Shown: positions 9,736 through 19,458, counted from the stretch's first letter. The stretch: 41,383 nucleotides of DNA from Nemertoderma westbladi (GCA_032718475.1 JAUCBJ010000366.1:1-41383); one strand, 5' to 3'. The notes: generated by a model from the sequence alone, not told the origin. Program-made: numbers and translations.

Positions 9736-12700
9736 GAAACAAATGCTGCATAGCAGACACCGGCGCTCAGGTGACTGCAGCGGGAACCAACGTTATGAAT
9801 GAACTGGAACTCCCAAAATGTGCGAAAATTATTAAACCCGATTTACCGCTGGAATCTGTAAATAGCGACCGTATCAATTGCGATGGAATGGTCCAGTTGG
9901 AGCTATCTATCGAAAATAAACTCCACAAGGAGTGGGTTTATGTCTGTCCGGATCTGGGGAGTGACATCTACCTGTCACTAACTGCCTGTAAGGGTCTTGG
10001 GGTCGTCCATCCAGATTTCCCCACACCAATCACTACGACTGCGGTTATAAACTCGATAACTACACAACGGGATGACACCGAAACGATTAAAGTTAAACTC
10101 ATGGAGGAATTCGATGACGTATTTGCCAAGGATGGTCGCCGCCTTCAAACAATGGTTGGGCCTCCGATGACGATCGAACTCGTTGATAATGCGACTCCAT
10201 TCTGCCTGTACGCTGCGAGACCAATTCCCTTTCCCTATCGGGAGAAGGCATATCGAGAACTACTCGACATGGAGTCAAAAGGCGTCATTGAGCGGGTAGG
10301 CGACAGACCGACGGCTTGGTGCCACCCAATCGTGGTCTGTCCCAAACCGAACCGCCCGGGGGAGATCCGCATGACAGTGGATCTTACCAAACTCAACTCA
10401 CAGGTCCGGAGAACGGTACACAACTCCCGGACTCCCCTCGACGTAGTCTCGGATCGAACACCCGGCGCAAAATTCTACACTACCCTCGATGCTAAAAGTG
10501 GGTACTGGCAGGTAGAACTCGACGAGGAATCCCGGGACTATACTACATTCCTGACCCCGTGGGGAAGGTTCCGCTACTGCAGGGCGCCCATGGGCTTTAT
10601 ATCGGCGGGCGACTCCTATAACTTCCGCGGTGATATGGCCCTCGACGGCATTCCTCGTGTCCATAAAATCGTGGACGATATCCTAATTGAAGACAAAACT
10701 CTCGAGGACCACGTACAGCGAGTCCGGACGGTGCTCGGTAAGTGCCGCAATGCCGGAATTACTTTACACCCACCCAAATTTCAATTCGCCAAGCAAAGCG
10801 TAAAATTCGCCGGGTTCGTAGTATCCATGAACGGGATAGAAGCCGATCCGGAGAAAGTAAAGGCCATCGGAGAGTTCCCAACACCCAGCAACATAACGGA
10901 CCTCCGCAGCTTCATGGGGTTAGTCAACCAACTTGGACACTTTAGTAGCGAAATTAGTACCGCCGCAACCCCCTTACGAGATCTTCTTCGAACCCGAAAC
11001 CAGTTCATCTGGACTAGCAACCACGAAGAGGCATTCCTTAACGTTAAACACGCCCTCATACAACCCCCTATCCTAGCAACCTTCGACCCCGGCGCCGAGA
11101 CACGTCTGGAAACCGACGCCAGTCGATTACACGGGTTTGGCTACGACTTACTTCAACTCCACGGCAACCTATGGAAGTTAGTTGCCTGTGGAAGTCGGTT
11201 CATCTCCGACGCGGAGACCAGATACTCAACAATCGAACTCGAGACAGTTGCGATCCGCTTTGCGATAAATAAATGTCGGGTTTATTTGTCTGGGCTTCCA
11301 ACATTTATGGTGGTCACTGATCATAGACCGCTCGTTACGGTTTTCAACGATTATACTATCACGCAGATCGAGAACTTGAAGATACAACGGATCAAAGCAG
11401 ACCTACAATCGCAATACCAGTTCCGAGTCGTCTGGACTAAAGGGAAGTCGCATCGTATCGCGGACTGCCTCAGCCGCTCACCTGTGGACGACCCAACTCC
11501 GGACGATGACTCCGGAAACATCGAACCGATTATAATCGCATCCATTTTCTCCATCCTGTCTAACCAGAATGCAGAGGACGCCAACATGGACCCGGTATTG
11601 GAGGAACTCCGAACGGTCGGGCTTAAAGATCCTAACTATCAGGAACTCATACAGGAAATAAAACATAACTTCCGATCTGGGCAGAAACCGTCGCCATATG
11701 TGACGAAGTTCAACTCAATCGCCCACGAACTCTCGATTACTAACGACATAGTTTTATATGGCCGGCGCATTGTTGTCCCAACGGATCTACAACCAGAGAT
11801 CCTCAAGCGTCTACACGCCTCCCACCAAGGGATGACGCGTACTAAACAACGGGCGAGACAGGCGGTGTACTGGCCCGGAATGAATCGGGATATCGAACTA
11901 ACTGTTAGTCGCTGTGAATCATGTCAGGAACTCCGACCGAGTCTCCAGAGAGAAACACTTAAAACGGACGAGTTACCACAGCGCCCCTTTGAATCCGTGT
12001 CCGCCGACCTATTCTCAATCAGTCGAAACCACTACCTCGTCTACATCGATAGACTATCCGGTTACCCCGTGGTCCACGAGTGGCGACATGATCCCACATC
12101 CAAGGACGTCTCCAATGCCATTAGACCATGGTTTGTAAACTTAGGAATCCCAACTAAATTCAGGTCAGATGGGGGACCACAGTTTGCCGCCTCTTCATTC
12201 GACACTTTCCTCCAACGCTGGGGTGTCAAGTGGAGTCCAAGTACCCCGCATTTCCCATCCAGCAACGGACACGCGGAGGCCGCGGTTAAACTTGTGAAAC
12301 ACCTCCTCCGGAAGGTTCCCCGAAACTCTATACACTCCGAAGAATTCCAAACCGGATTACTCGAAATTCGAAACACCCCCCACGCCAATGGGCGTTCCCC
12401 CAATGAAATAGTCTTTGGGAGACTACTGCATTCTCGAATTCCCGCACATCATTCTGCCTACTCACAACAGTGGCAGGAGAAGGCAGACGAAATCGACCAA
12501 CATGCAGCGAATTTCCGCCTAGAGGCCGAAGAGAAATACAACCATTCCGCCCACGACCTGCGCCCCCTAGCAGTGGGGATGCCAGTCCGTATCCAGGACC
12601 CTCAAAAAAGGAACTGGGTGCGTACAGGGACCGTGATCAGCGTGGGTCCGAAACGGGACTATCGAGTCAAACTCCCATCGCGACGGGTTTGGTGGCGCAA

Positions 12701-12872
12701 CCGCCGTTTCCTACGGGAAGACACAGCACAACCCGTCCAAACTGAACGAACACCTAACCCACAACCAAACAAAATCGAAACTACCCCGAACGAACCCCTA
12801 GCGTCACAACCCCGACGCAGCGAGTGTTCACGAAGACCCGTAGTACATTTTGGTGCTACCACCATAATCTAG
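9579..12872 (+). CDS. Ty3-type pol: protease, RT, RNase H, integrase
   Basis: The frame opens right after a TAA at 9576 and lies -1 to gag; no standard ATG is needed if it is expressed as a fusion. In order: remainder of a CCHC knuckle, aspartic protease active site DTGA (9756), RT with the catalytic VDDIL box (near 10675), RNase H beginning LETDAS (near 11110), the integrase zinc site (H..H..C..C around LHASHQGM and CESCQ), and the integrase core with Asp in SADLF, Asp in RSDGGPQF and Glu in NGHAEAAVK. All catalytic residues I expect are present and there are no internal stops. A C-terminal domain (VGMPVRIQDP) precedes the stop, about 100 nt before the polypurine tract. Confidence 0.96.
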   Translation, partial: NCGKSGHFASQCFQPKHPQKTGAIQIADIGGYTKDRYKPLIAVDFFKSGEYIGNKCCIADTGAQVTAAGTNVMNELELPKCAKIIKPDLPLESVNSDRINCDGMVQLELSIENKLHKEWVYVCPDLGSDIYLSLTACKGLGVVHPDFPTPITTTAVINSITTQRDDTETIKVKLMEEFDDVFAKDGRRLQTMVGPPMTIELVDNATPFCLYAARPIPFPYREKAYRELLDMESKGVIERVGDRPTAWCHPIVVCPKPNRPGEIRMTVDLTKLNSQVRRTVHNSRTPLDVVSDRTPGAKFYTTLDAKSGYWQVELDEESRDYTTFLTPWGRFRYCRAPMGFISAGDSYNFRGDMALDGIPRVHKIVDDILIEDKTLEDHVQRVRTVLGKCRNAGITLHPPKFQFAKQSVKFAGFVVSMNGIEADPEKVKAIGEFPTPSNITDLRSFMGLVNQLGHFSSEISTAATPLRDLLRTRNQFIWTSNHEEAFLNVKHALIQPPILATFDPGAETRLETDASRLHGFGYDLLQLHGNLWKLVACGSRFISDAETRYSTIELETVAIRFAINKCRVYLSGLPTFMVVTDHRPLVTVFNDYTITQIENLKIQRIKADLQSQYQFRVVWTKGKSHRIADCLSRSPVDDPTPDDDSGNIEPIIIASIFSILSNQNAEDANMDPVLEELRTVGLKDPNYQELIQEIKHNFRSGQKPSPYVTKFNSIAHELSITNDIVLYGRRIVVPTDLQPEILKRLHASHQGMTRTKQRARQAVYWPGMNRDIELTVSRCESCQELRPSLQRETLKTDELPQRPFESVSADLFSISRNHYLVYIDRLSGYPVVHEWRHDPTSKDVSNAIRPWFVNLGIPTKFRSDGGPQFAASSFDTFLQRWGVKWSPSTPHFPSSNGHAEAAVKLVKHLLRKVPRNSIHSEEFQTGLLEIRNTPHANGRSPNEIVFGRLLHSRIPAHHSAYSQQWQEKADEIDQHAANFRLEAEEKYNHSAHDLRPLAVGMPVRIQDPQKRNWVRTGTVISVGPKRDYRVKLPSRRVWWRNRRFLREDTAQPVQTERTPNPQPNKIETTPNEPLASQPRRSECSRRPVVHFGATTII

Positions 12873-12968
12873 AATCCCCAAAACATAGCTATTCTATAGA
12901 CCAATCTCGCATAAATCCGGTGATGGGTTTTTATAACATTATATAAAACATTTAAACTCGTTTGATCT

Positions 12969-12982
12969 CGGAGAAAGGGAGA
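12969..12982 (+). promoter_or_regulatory. Polypurine tract
   Basis: The purine run CGGAGAAAGGGAGA-type sequence abuts the 3' LTR, the position used to prime plus-strand synthesis. Confidence 0.9.
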
Positions 12983-13217
12983 TGTGATATCTTAGATATA
13001 TTATTATGTTTACATGGTTGCTTAGCAATATATATTGGATAGTCAGCTGGTGGCTGGGTATGTCGGTATGTGGTACGGCCTGACAGTCCCCATGTAATAT
13101 CATATACAGTAGCATAGCTATACCGGTACATAGACAGATATAAATATACATTCATTATATGGAAGTATTATATGACTATTATATGTTCATTATATAAACA
13201 AACTGAAAGACATAACA
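12983..13217 (+). repeat. 3' LTR of the Ty3-type element
   Basis: 235 bp, same ends and length as the 5' LTR; differs only at 13106. The TSD copy CCTCT follows at 13218-13222. Confidence 0.97.
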
Positions 13218-13222
13218 CCTCT

Positions 13223-13887
13223 AATCTGCCGAGAAAGTTGAGGTATTCAGCACTACTTTTTCCACTGTCTGGGGCATAGCAGCTTAGAATGAGAAATTTG
13301 TTATCTGATTCCACTAGTGTGATTTTAGATCCTACAATATCACCGTCAGATTCAATGGGGGAATGTTCTGATACACAATCCTTACGTATAAACAATGCAA
13401 CTCCACCTGAGCCGCGTTTTCTGTCTGGATTACACATGGCCAAACCAGGGGTGTGTTCACAGTAGAATCTGCTATCGAGACTGTCCAAAAGAACTTCACT
13501 TTCTAGACGATCTAGCCAATGCTCCTGAATTCCTAAAAAGTCGCACATGTTCAGTAATCTACAGATGTAATCAGAGTTGCTGCAGAACCCACGGGTATTG
13601 AAGGTTCCTACCGCAAATGTTGAAGCTCCACTTACAGTAGGATGGTCAATAGTTATATGCGCACGTTTATCATCAATCCTCACTTTCTGTTCCTCTACTG
13701 AAGTATCTTTTGCGTTAAAGGTACTGTCTATGAGGGGCAGGAGTACGATAGGCACGAGGCCATTCACAAGCCTGTTGGTACTGGGATGAGTCTGTATATT
13801 TTGGTGTGGTATATCTTGTTGGTTTCCTGTCCGAGGAGTAGTCCCTGGTCCAGTGGTGGGCAGGGGGATCACTTGCAGATTTATCAC
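13223..13887 (-). pseudogene. LINE ORF2, N-terminal endonuclease part
   Basis: After ~90 polar residues the frame shows the apurinic/apyrimidinic-type endonuclease start: GTFNTRGF with the metal-site Asn, then FLGIQEHWL with the catalytic Glu. It continues through GGVALFIRKD and ISCYAPDSG-like strands (here LILSCYAPDSG). It is cut at the TSD of the Ty3-type element (13218-13222) and resumes at 8051. Its start overlaps the end of ORF1 in another register; whether translation begins at the ATG at 13887 or later is unclear. Confidence 0.85.
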
Positions 13888-15679
13888 CTAAGGAGGAATA
13901 CCTTGACAGTCGACGAGCAGGCTGATCCGGGTAGGGGATCTGTTGCTGTTGGAAGCAGTTGCTGTCGCGTCGTTCATTGTACTGTTGGTTGAGCTTTATA
14001 TTTGATCGACATTGTGGGTGTATTGTCTGGTAAATTATCGGTAGATTTCGGTTGATATCGTCATCATTAAAGTGCGGATTGCTGACTGGCGAAGTTTTTG
14101 AGGTTTTGTGAGCTACTCGGAAGTTGTATTTCCACTCTCTACAGGAAATCCCGTGTGGCCAGAAGCGTTCATCGGTCACCGTGGCAAGTTTCTGTTTGCA
14201 TACTTCTACTTTCATGTTCTTTGAATCTTTGTATATGTGTGTGGTGATGCGGTTGACGTCAATGTGCTGGTCCTCTAAAAACCTAACAACATCTTCTTCC
14301 GAGTTCCTGTGGTGTATCCCAGTCACATATATGGCAGTGAACTTCTTGGAATGAGAACATTCAAGGTTTGCTGTTTGTGAACCGCGACCATGTAGTGTGT
14401 GCGATGCGATGTTATTGTTTCGGGTATAAGCTCTATCAGCCTTCCTGTCCTTGACTTTGAAATTCTGTTGAGGGTAGGAGGCAAGGATAGGTTGATTTAC
14501 TGTTGAAGCGTGCAGAAAGCCTGGTGGTTTCAGGTTAGTATCACTGTTAGGTGTTGGCTCATCAGCATCGAGGCATGCAAAACGATTCCGGGTACGATGT
14601 TGTGGGGTATTAATATTGGTTGTTCCTGTTCCAGTGTGGGTGGGTCTGCGGACCGAGTTGGTATCGCTGGTATGAGCTGGATGTTGCTTGCGGGTTCTTA
14701 CATAATTCCATGGAACGTCATCATCGTCATATCCAGTTGGAGACGCAATGGAGTCGAGGATAACATACTGAGAGTGATCGTCACTGGAAGCATTTTCAGG
14801 CATGTTTAGCGCCTGGAATTTCGCTTCCAGTAGTGACCTGGCATGGCGTTCGAATGACAATTCTTCATTCAATGTGTTGTGGGCTTCTTTCATTTTGCTC
14901 TGTTCGTTTTCCATGATGCACAATCGTGCTTGAAGTACACCAATAGCTGCAATCAGGTCATGTACCTGGGGTAGGGCAGTGGTCATATTGTCGTCAGGAG
15001 TACATTTCTTCAGCCGCTTGCGGCAAGATTCCAGCAGCTGTTCTTCCTGGCAGCAGCGCAATAATTCATATAAATCTATGGAAGCTTCAGGTACTGATGA
15101 TCTGTGTCGTAATTGTTGTGATACACATTGAGTCGGTGACATGAAAGGTTTAGTAGATTTAAATGTCATTTCTCTGGTGTCCAGCAGCTTGTCCATGCCC
15201 ATCATGGAAAATTCTCTGAGCGCTTTAGCTTTTCCCTCTTGGACGATTTTTAGGAGGTCTGGTACTGATTGTGAAGTTGTTGTTAAAAGTGCGGTGGCTT
15301 TATCGAGGCTTGGTGATAGGGGTATTCTGGGGCTGCAGCCTTTTATTAGTTTAATTCTAGAGCGTGTTTCATGTATTGGTTCTGATGTGGTGCGGGCTCT
15401 CGTAGATATGTTTCGAGTAAAGTTTTTAGCGTGCCTGGTCTGCTCCTGGTGATGGTGGCCATTCTCTAGCTCGTAAGGGTTGCTGTATTTTATATTATTT
15501 AGAATATCCTGGATCCACTTGCGTGATGATCGAGAGTTCAGGAGGAGGTGCTTAGGAATAAAACGTTGGTTATGGGCAAAAGCAGCTGCATAGAGGCATA
15601 CCATTATGCCACAGTCAAAGTCGTTTGTTTGTTTTGGTAGGTTTTGTCCAAATGTATCCTTGGAATTAATGCATCTCCA
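13715..15679 (-). CDS. LINE ORF1, second frame: Ulp1 catalytic-Cys segment, coiled coil, RRM-like domain
   Basis: The frame is open from 15679; its first ATG is at 15604. It overlaps the previous frame by 75 nt in the -1 register. Just before the ATG it reads DFDCGIMVCLYA (Cys codon at 15613), the hallmark Cys motif of Ulp1/C48 proteases, so the protease domain spans the two frames. After the ATG come ~190 polar residues, a coiled-coil-like helix around ELLRCCQEEQ and LQARLCIMENEQSKMKEAHN, and a C-terminal block with AIYVTGIHHRNSEEDVVRFL and RFWPHGISCREW, typical of RRM-like LINE ORF1 nucleic-acid-binding domains. It overlaps ORF2 by about 170 nt. Confidence 0.8.
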   Translation of the reverse strand, partial: WRCINSKDTFGQNLPKQTNDFDCGIMVCLYAAAFAHNQRFIPKHLLLNSRSSRKWIQDILNNIKYSNPYELENGHHHQEQTRHAKNFTRNISTRARTTSEPIHETRSRIKLIKGCSPRIPLSPSLDKATALLTTTSQSVPDLLKIVQEGKAKALREFSMMGMDKLLDTREMTFKSTKPFMSPTQCVSQQLRHRSSVPEASIDLYELLRCCQEEQLLESCRKRLKKCTPDDNMTTALPQVHDLIAAIGVLQARLCIMENEQSKMKEAHNTLNEELSFERHARSLLEAKFQALNMPENASSDDHSQYVILDSIASPTGYDDDDVPWNYVRTRKQHPAHTSDTNSVRRPTHTGTGTTNINTPQHRTRNRFACLDADEPTPNSDTNLKPPGFLHASTVNQPILASYPQQNFKVKDRKADRAYTRNNNIASHTLHGRGSQTANLECSHSKKFTAIYVTGIHHRNSEEDVVRFLEDQHIDVNRITTHIYKDSKNMKVEVCKQKLATVTDERFWPHGISCREWKYNFRVAHKTSKTSPVSNPHFNDDDINRNLPIIYQTIHPQCRSNIKLNQQYNERRDSNCFQQQQIPYPDQPARRLSRYSSLGDKSASDPPAHHWTRDYSSDRKPTRYTTPKYTDSSQYQQACEWPRAYRTPAPHRQYL

Positions 15680-18600
15680 TCATGTTTCACATGAGATTCC
15701 GATAAGTGGCGCCAGTATTGTTCATCCATTTTGTTAAAAACTGCACAGATTCTTTGGGTTATGTCATTAGGGTTACTGTTTCCGAGGGGGCACATCTTGA
15801 ATATTGTTCTATTCCTTATATTTACTACATGCAATACATGGTGGTTATTTGAGCACTCTGGTATGAATATGTAGCTGGGTGATGTCATTTCCTTGTTTGA
15901 GGAAGCCAAGAAATAGCTTCTGGCAATGTATTTGGCGGCCTCGACTTTATTGTATTGTTTGAATTTTAATTTCTGTGATAGCTCTTCGGTGATCCACGTT
16001 ATGTTTGGCATTGAACGTTCCAGCATCCAACAGAATGCATCAATTGCTCCATTGCTTACCAGGTTTTCATCTTCTAGTGATTTGAGGTCTATATCTGTTG
16101 GCTGTGAAATTCCATAGTAGAAGTTTGACGTATCAGCAATGTGTATCTTTTGCGCAATATTGTATATTTGTTCGTTTATTTCAGAGATGGTGGGTCCTGC
16201 TTTCTTAGGGCCGGTGTTAGGGACCTCAATTATAGATGAGGAGATATCTGCAAAATTCAGGTCGTCCGACCAGATAGGGCATGGGGCGACTGTTCCACCT
16301 GAGTCCGATGTATCCAAAAATCCTATTGGTGGTCTTGTTATATCTTGGTTAACGTGGGAATTTGGAAATGGTGCGATTGATTTAGTGTTGGATGTATTAG
16401 TTGGTTGGGATGATATTGGGTCTTTCAGTAGCGGCTTTTGACAGAAGGTTTTGTGAGGGGGTTGGGTTTTGTTAGTGGAAGCAGTAGGTGCCGTCACAGG
16501 TGAGTCAGTGTATACCATATGTGGTGTTGATGTGCCGAAGTCAACTGATGTGCGTGTGTCAGGGTTCAACGCAAGTGGACTTTGTGTATTAATAGTGCGT
16601 AAGGAAGATAGAGGGGTGTGTGAAGTGGTGGGGGTGTGTACAGTAGGTGAGGTGTGTATGGGACTCATAAGTATAGTTTTAGTATTAGATGTTGATGTAG
16701 TTGTGATGCTGCTAGTGGTTGGTAGGGTTGTGGTTGGTAGGGTTGTGGCTGGTATATAGCATTGGACTGATTCTCCTAAGATGTCAGAGAGGTTATTAGG
16801 CAATGGTGCTTCTGTCATGGTAATGGAATCGTAGATGTTGCTTTCCGTATTATCTAGTTTATGTGGTACAGATACGGTGCTCTCGCCAGTCATCCGATTG
16901 TTGGCAGTAGTAAAAGGAGTATGAGTGGTGACACCCACATTGTATAAACCACTATGATTCGAATTGATGCAGGATGGTTTACACTTGTTGATGTTTGGTA
17001 TCTGAAGAGCATTAGTGTTTGGAATGGCACGGTTTTCCCATGATCCATCATCTTGGAGATCGTGAATTTCTATCCAGTTTCTAGTATTCTCAGGGATACT
17101 GCTTTGAATCTCCTCCTGCCGATTATTACAGTCAGTAGTTTGGGCACATTGTGTCGAATTTATCCCTCTTTGACTTCTTGTAATCGGCCTATGTTGAAGT
17201 GCATTCGTCTTGTGTTGTCTTTGTTTTCTATTTGAAATTTTTGTATGCGTTGGTGAGGAAGCCTGTGTTTTATGAGGTTTGGAGGGCTTTGTATTGGAAG
17301 ATGGTGTGGTTGACGGATGTGGTGCTGTGGAAGTTGTGTGTACTGATTGTGGTGATAGGGCGGAAGTGTATGTCATGGCAGCGGAGGGAACTTTATTAGA
17401 TGGAATTGTGGTATATATGGCGGAATTGGTCAACACTGTGGTGTTACAATCAGTGATGATATTGCGTGCAGTTATCGGGGTATAAGGTATAGGGTCAGTG
17501 TACATCAAGGTAGGTGAGATAGTAGAAAGTGGGTTATATGTTCGTGGGCCTTGGGCTGTGTACACTAAGTTATCAGAGTAACTAGTTGATATGCTTACTG
17601 TAACTACTGAAAATGTAACAAACCCAATTTCCGATGTGTCCTTAGTCCTGTCTTCAGACATAGTTGGCGACCCGATGACTCCACTCGCCAAGCACCCTTG
17701 GTCCAGGTCACAGGCTGTATGGATGCCCGGGCCTACCTGGACCAGAGATGCTAGGCTTAGGGGAGTTCTGGATATGATTGGCTTCGCTGTTAAACCCAAT
17801 GTCGAAACCCCGGATTTATCGATCGTGGACGATAAGACCGCGAATTTATCGATCGTGGACGTCGTTGTTTTCAAACCCGACATTGAGACCAAGGGTATAT
17901 CGATCGTGGACGTCGTCGTTGTTAAACCCGACGTCGAGACCCCAGATTTGTCGATCGCCGACTTCGTCGTTTTCAAACCCAACATCAAGACCCCGGATTT
18001 ATCGATCGTGGACGTCATCGTTGTCAAACCCGACGTCGAGACCCCGGATTTATCGATCGTGAACGTTGTTGTTTTCAAACCCGACGTTGAGGCCAAGGGT
18101 ATATCAATCGTGGACGTCGTCATTTTCACACCCAACATCGAGACCTCGGATTTGTCGATCATCGACGTCGTCGTTTTCAAACCCGACATCGAGACCCCGG
18201 ATTTATCGATCGTGGACGTCGTCATTGTTAAACCCGACGTCGAGACCCCAGATTTATCGATCATGGACGTCATCATTGTTAGACCCGACGTCAAGATCCC
18301 GGATTTATCGATCGTGGACATCGTCGTTGTTAAACCCGGCGTCGAGACTCCAGATTTATCGATCGTGGACGTCATCGTTGTTAAACTCGACGTCGATATC
18401 TCGGATTTATCGATCGTGGACGTCATCGTTGTTAAACCCGACGTCGAGATCCTGGATTTATCGATCGTGGACGTCGTCGTTGTTAAACTCAACAACGATA
18501 TCTCGGATTTATCGATCGTGGACGTCATCGTTGTTAAACCCAACGTCGAGATCCCGGATTTATCGAACGTGGACGATAAGACCCCGGATTTATCGATCGC

Positions 18601-19458
18601 GGACGCCGTCGTTTTCAATCCCAACGTCGAGACCCCGGATTTATCAATCGCGGACATCGTCGTTTTCAGACCCGACATCGAGACCCCGGATTTATTGATC
18701 GTGGACGTCGTCGTTTTCAAACCCGACGTCGAGACCCCGGATTTATCGATCATGGATGTCGTCGTTGTCAAACCCGACGTCGAGACCCCGGATTTGTCAA
18801 TCGTGGACGTCGTCGTTTTCAAACCCGACGTCGAGAACCCGGATTTATCGATCATGGACGTCATCATTGTTAGACCCGACGTCAAGATCCCGGATTTATC
18901 GATCGTGGACGACGTCGTCGTTGTTAAACCCGGCGTCGAGACTCCATATTTATTGATCGTGGACGTCGTCGTTGTTAAACTCGACATCGATATCTCGGAT
19001 TTATCGATCGTGGACATCATCGTCGTTAAACCCGACGTCGAGATCCTGGATTTATCGAACGTGGACGATAAGACCCCGGATTTATCGAACGCGGACGTCG
19101 TCGTTTTCAATCCCAACGTCGAGACCCCGGATTTATCGATCGTGGATGTCGTCGTTTTCAGACCCGACGTCGAGACCCCGGATTTATTGATTGTGGACGT
19201 CGTCGTTTTCAGACCCGACGTCGAGACCCCGGATTTATTGATCGTGGACGTTGTCGTTTTCAAACCTGACGTCGAGACCCCGGATTTATCGATCGTGGAC
19301 GTTGTCGTTATTAAATCCGACGCCAAGGACAAGGGACTGGAAACAGTCGTGTTTTCGATGCCTGAGTTGTTAGAGTTGAGACGTGGTATTCTGCTATTCC
19401 GCTGTAGATCCCGCACTCGCGTGGACGACTTGACCGGAGTACGGCAGATGGTTGGCAT
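15604..19458 (-). CDS. LINE ORF1, first frame: repeat domain plus N-terminal part of Ulp1-like protease
   Basis: This frame codes for 1,284 residues. Residues 1-45 are a basic leader. Residues ~46-555 are about 30 copies of a 17-residue repeat of the type TSTIDKSGVSTSGLKTT. Residues ~556-1088 are Ser/Thr/Pro-rich. Residues 1089-1284 resemble the N-terminal part of Ulp1/SENP (C48) cysteine proteases: LVSNGAIDAF at 1133 matches the substrate-groove segment, and NHHVLHVV at 1204 sits where the catalytic His is expected. The catalytic Asp position reads as Cys (FKMCPLG, ~1220). The frame stops at 15604 within TAATG; the catalytic Cys motif lies in the overlapping frame. The protease call is inference from motifs. 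Confidence 0.75.
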   Translation of the reverse strand: MPTICRTPVKSSTRVRDLQRNSRIPRLNSNNSGIENTTVSSPLSLASDLITTTSTIDKSGVSTSGLKTTTSTINKSGVSTSGLKTTTSTINKSGVSTSGLKTTTSTIDKSGVSTLGLKTTTSAFDKSGVLSSTFDKSRISTSGLTTMMSTIDKSEISMSSLTTTTSTINKYGVSTPGLTTTTSSTIDKSGILTSGLTMMTSMIDKSGFSTSGLKTTTSTIDKSGVSTSGLTTTTSMIDKSGVSTSGLKTTTSTINKSGVSMSGLKTTMSAIDKSGVSTLGLKTTASAIDKSGVLSSTFDKSGISTLGLTTMTSTIDKSEISLLSLTTTTSTIDKSRISTSGLTTMTSTIDKSEISTSSLTTMTSTIDKSGVSTPGLTTTMSTIDKSGILTSGLTMMTSMIDKSGVSTSGLTMTTSTIDKSGVSMSGLKTTTSMIDKSEVSMLGVKMTTSTIDIPLASTSGLKTTTFTIDKSGVSTSGLTTMTSTIDKSGVLMLGLKTTKSAIDKSGVSTSGLTTTTSTIDIPLVSMSGLKTTTSTIDKFAVLSSTIDKSGVSTLGLTAKPIISRTPLSLASLVQVGPGIHTACDLDQGCLASGVIGSPTMSEDRTKDTSEIGFVTFSVVTVSISTSYSDNLVYTAQGPRTYNPLSTISPTLMYTDPIPYTPITARNIITDCNTTVLTNSAIYTTIPSNKVPSAAMTYTSALSPQSVHTTSTAPHPSTTPSSNTKPSKPHKTQASSPTHTKISNRKQRQHKTNALQHRPITRSQRGINSTQCAQTTDCNNRQEEIQSSIPENTRNWIEIHDLQDDGSWENRAIPNTNALQIPNINKCKPSCINSNHSGLYNVGVTTHTPFTTANNRMTGESTVSVPHKLDNTESNIYDSITMTEAPLPNNLSDILGESVQCYIPATTLPTTTLPTTSSITTTSTSNTKTILMSPIHTSPTVHTPTTSHTPLSSLRTINTQSPLALNPDTRTSVDFGTSTPHMVYTDSPVTAPTASTNKTQPPHKTFCQKPLLKDPISSQPTNTSNTKSIAPFPNSHVNQDITRPPIGFLDTSDSGGTVAPCPIWSDDLNFADISSSIIEVPNTGPKKAGPTISEINEQIYNIAQKIHIADTSNFYYGISQPTDIDLKSLEDENLVSNGAIDAFCWMLERSMPNITWITEELSQKLKFKQYNKVEAAKYIARSYFLASSNKEMTSPSYIFIPECSNNHHVLHVVNIRNRTIFKMCPLGNSNPNDITQRICAVFNKMDEQYWRHLSESHVKHDGDALIPRIHLDKTYQNKQTTLTVA
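17790..19325. repeat. 51-bp coding minisatellite (~30 units)
   Basis: The units are about 51 bp, with some shortened ones (for example near 17820 and 18570). On the minus strand they encode the 17-residue repeat of LINE ORF1. Because 51 is divisible by three, frames on both strands stay open, producing a 655-residue antisense frame (17591-19558) that I regard as a shadow. Units are diverged but in frame, which suggests the array grew while coding was maintained. Confidence 0.95.

Larger units (their letters stand above)
8052..13217 (+). mobile_element. Full-length Ty3-type LTR retrotransposon, recent insertion
   Basis: The element has 235-bp LTRs at both ends starting TGTGAT and ending ATAACA, a primer-binding-like site, gag, pol and a polypurine tract. 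It is flanked by a 5-bp target duplication CCTCT (8047-8051 and 13218-13222). The LTRs differ at a single position (8175 T versus 13106 A). It lies antisense inside the large LINE. The only break I find is a one-base frame change between gag and pol. The domain order protease-RT-RNase H-integrase places it in Ty3/Metaviridae. Confidence 0.97.
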
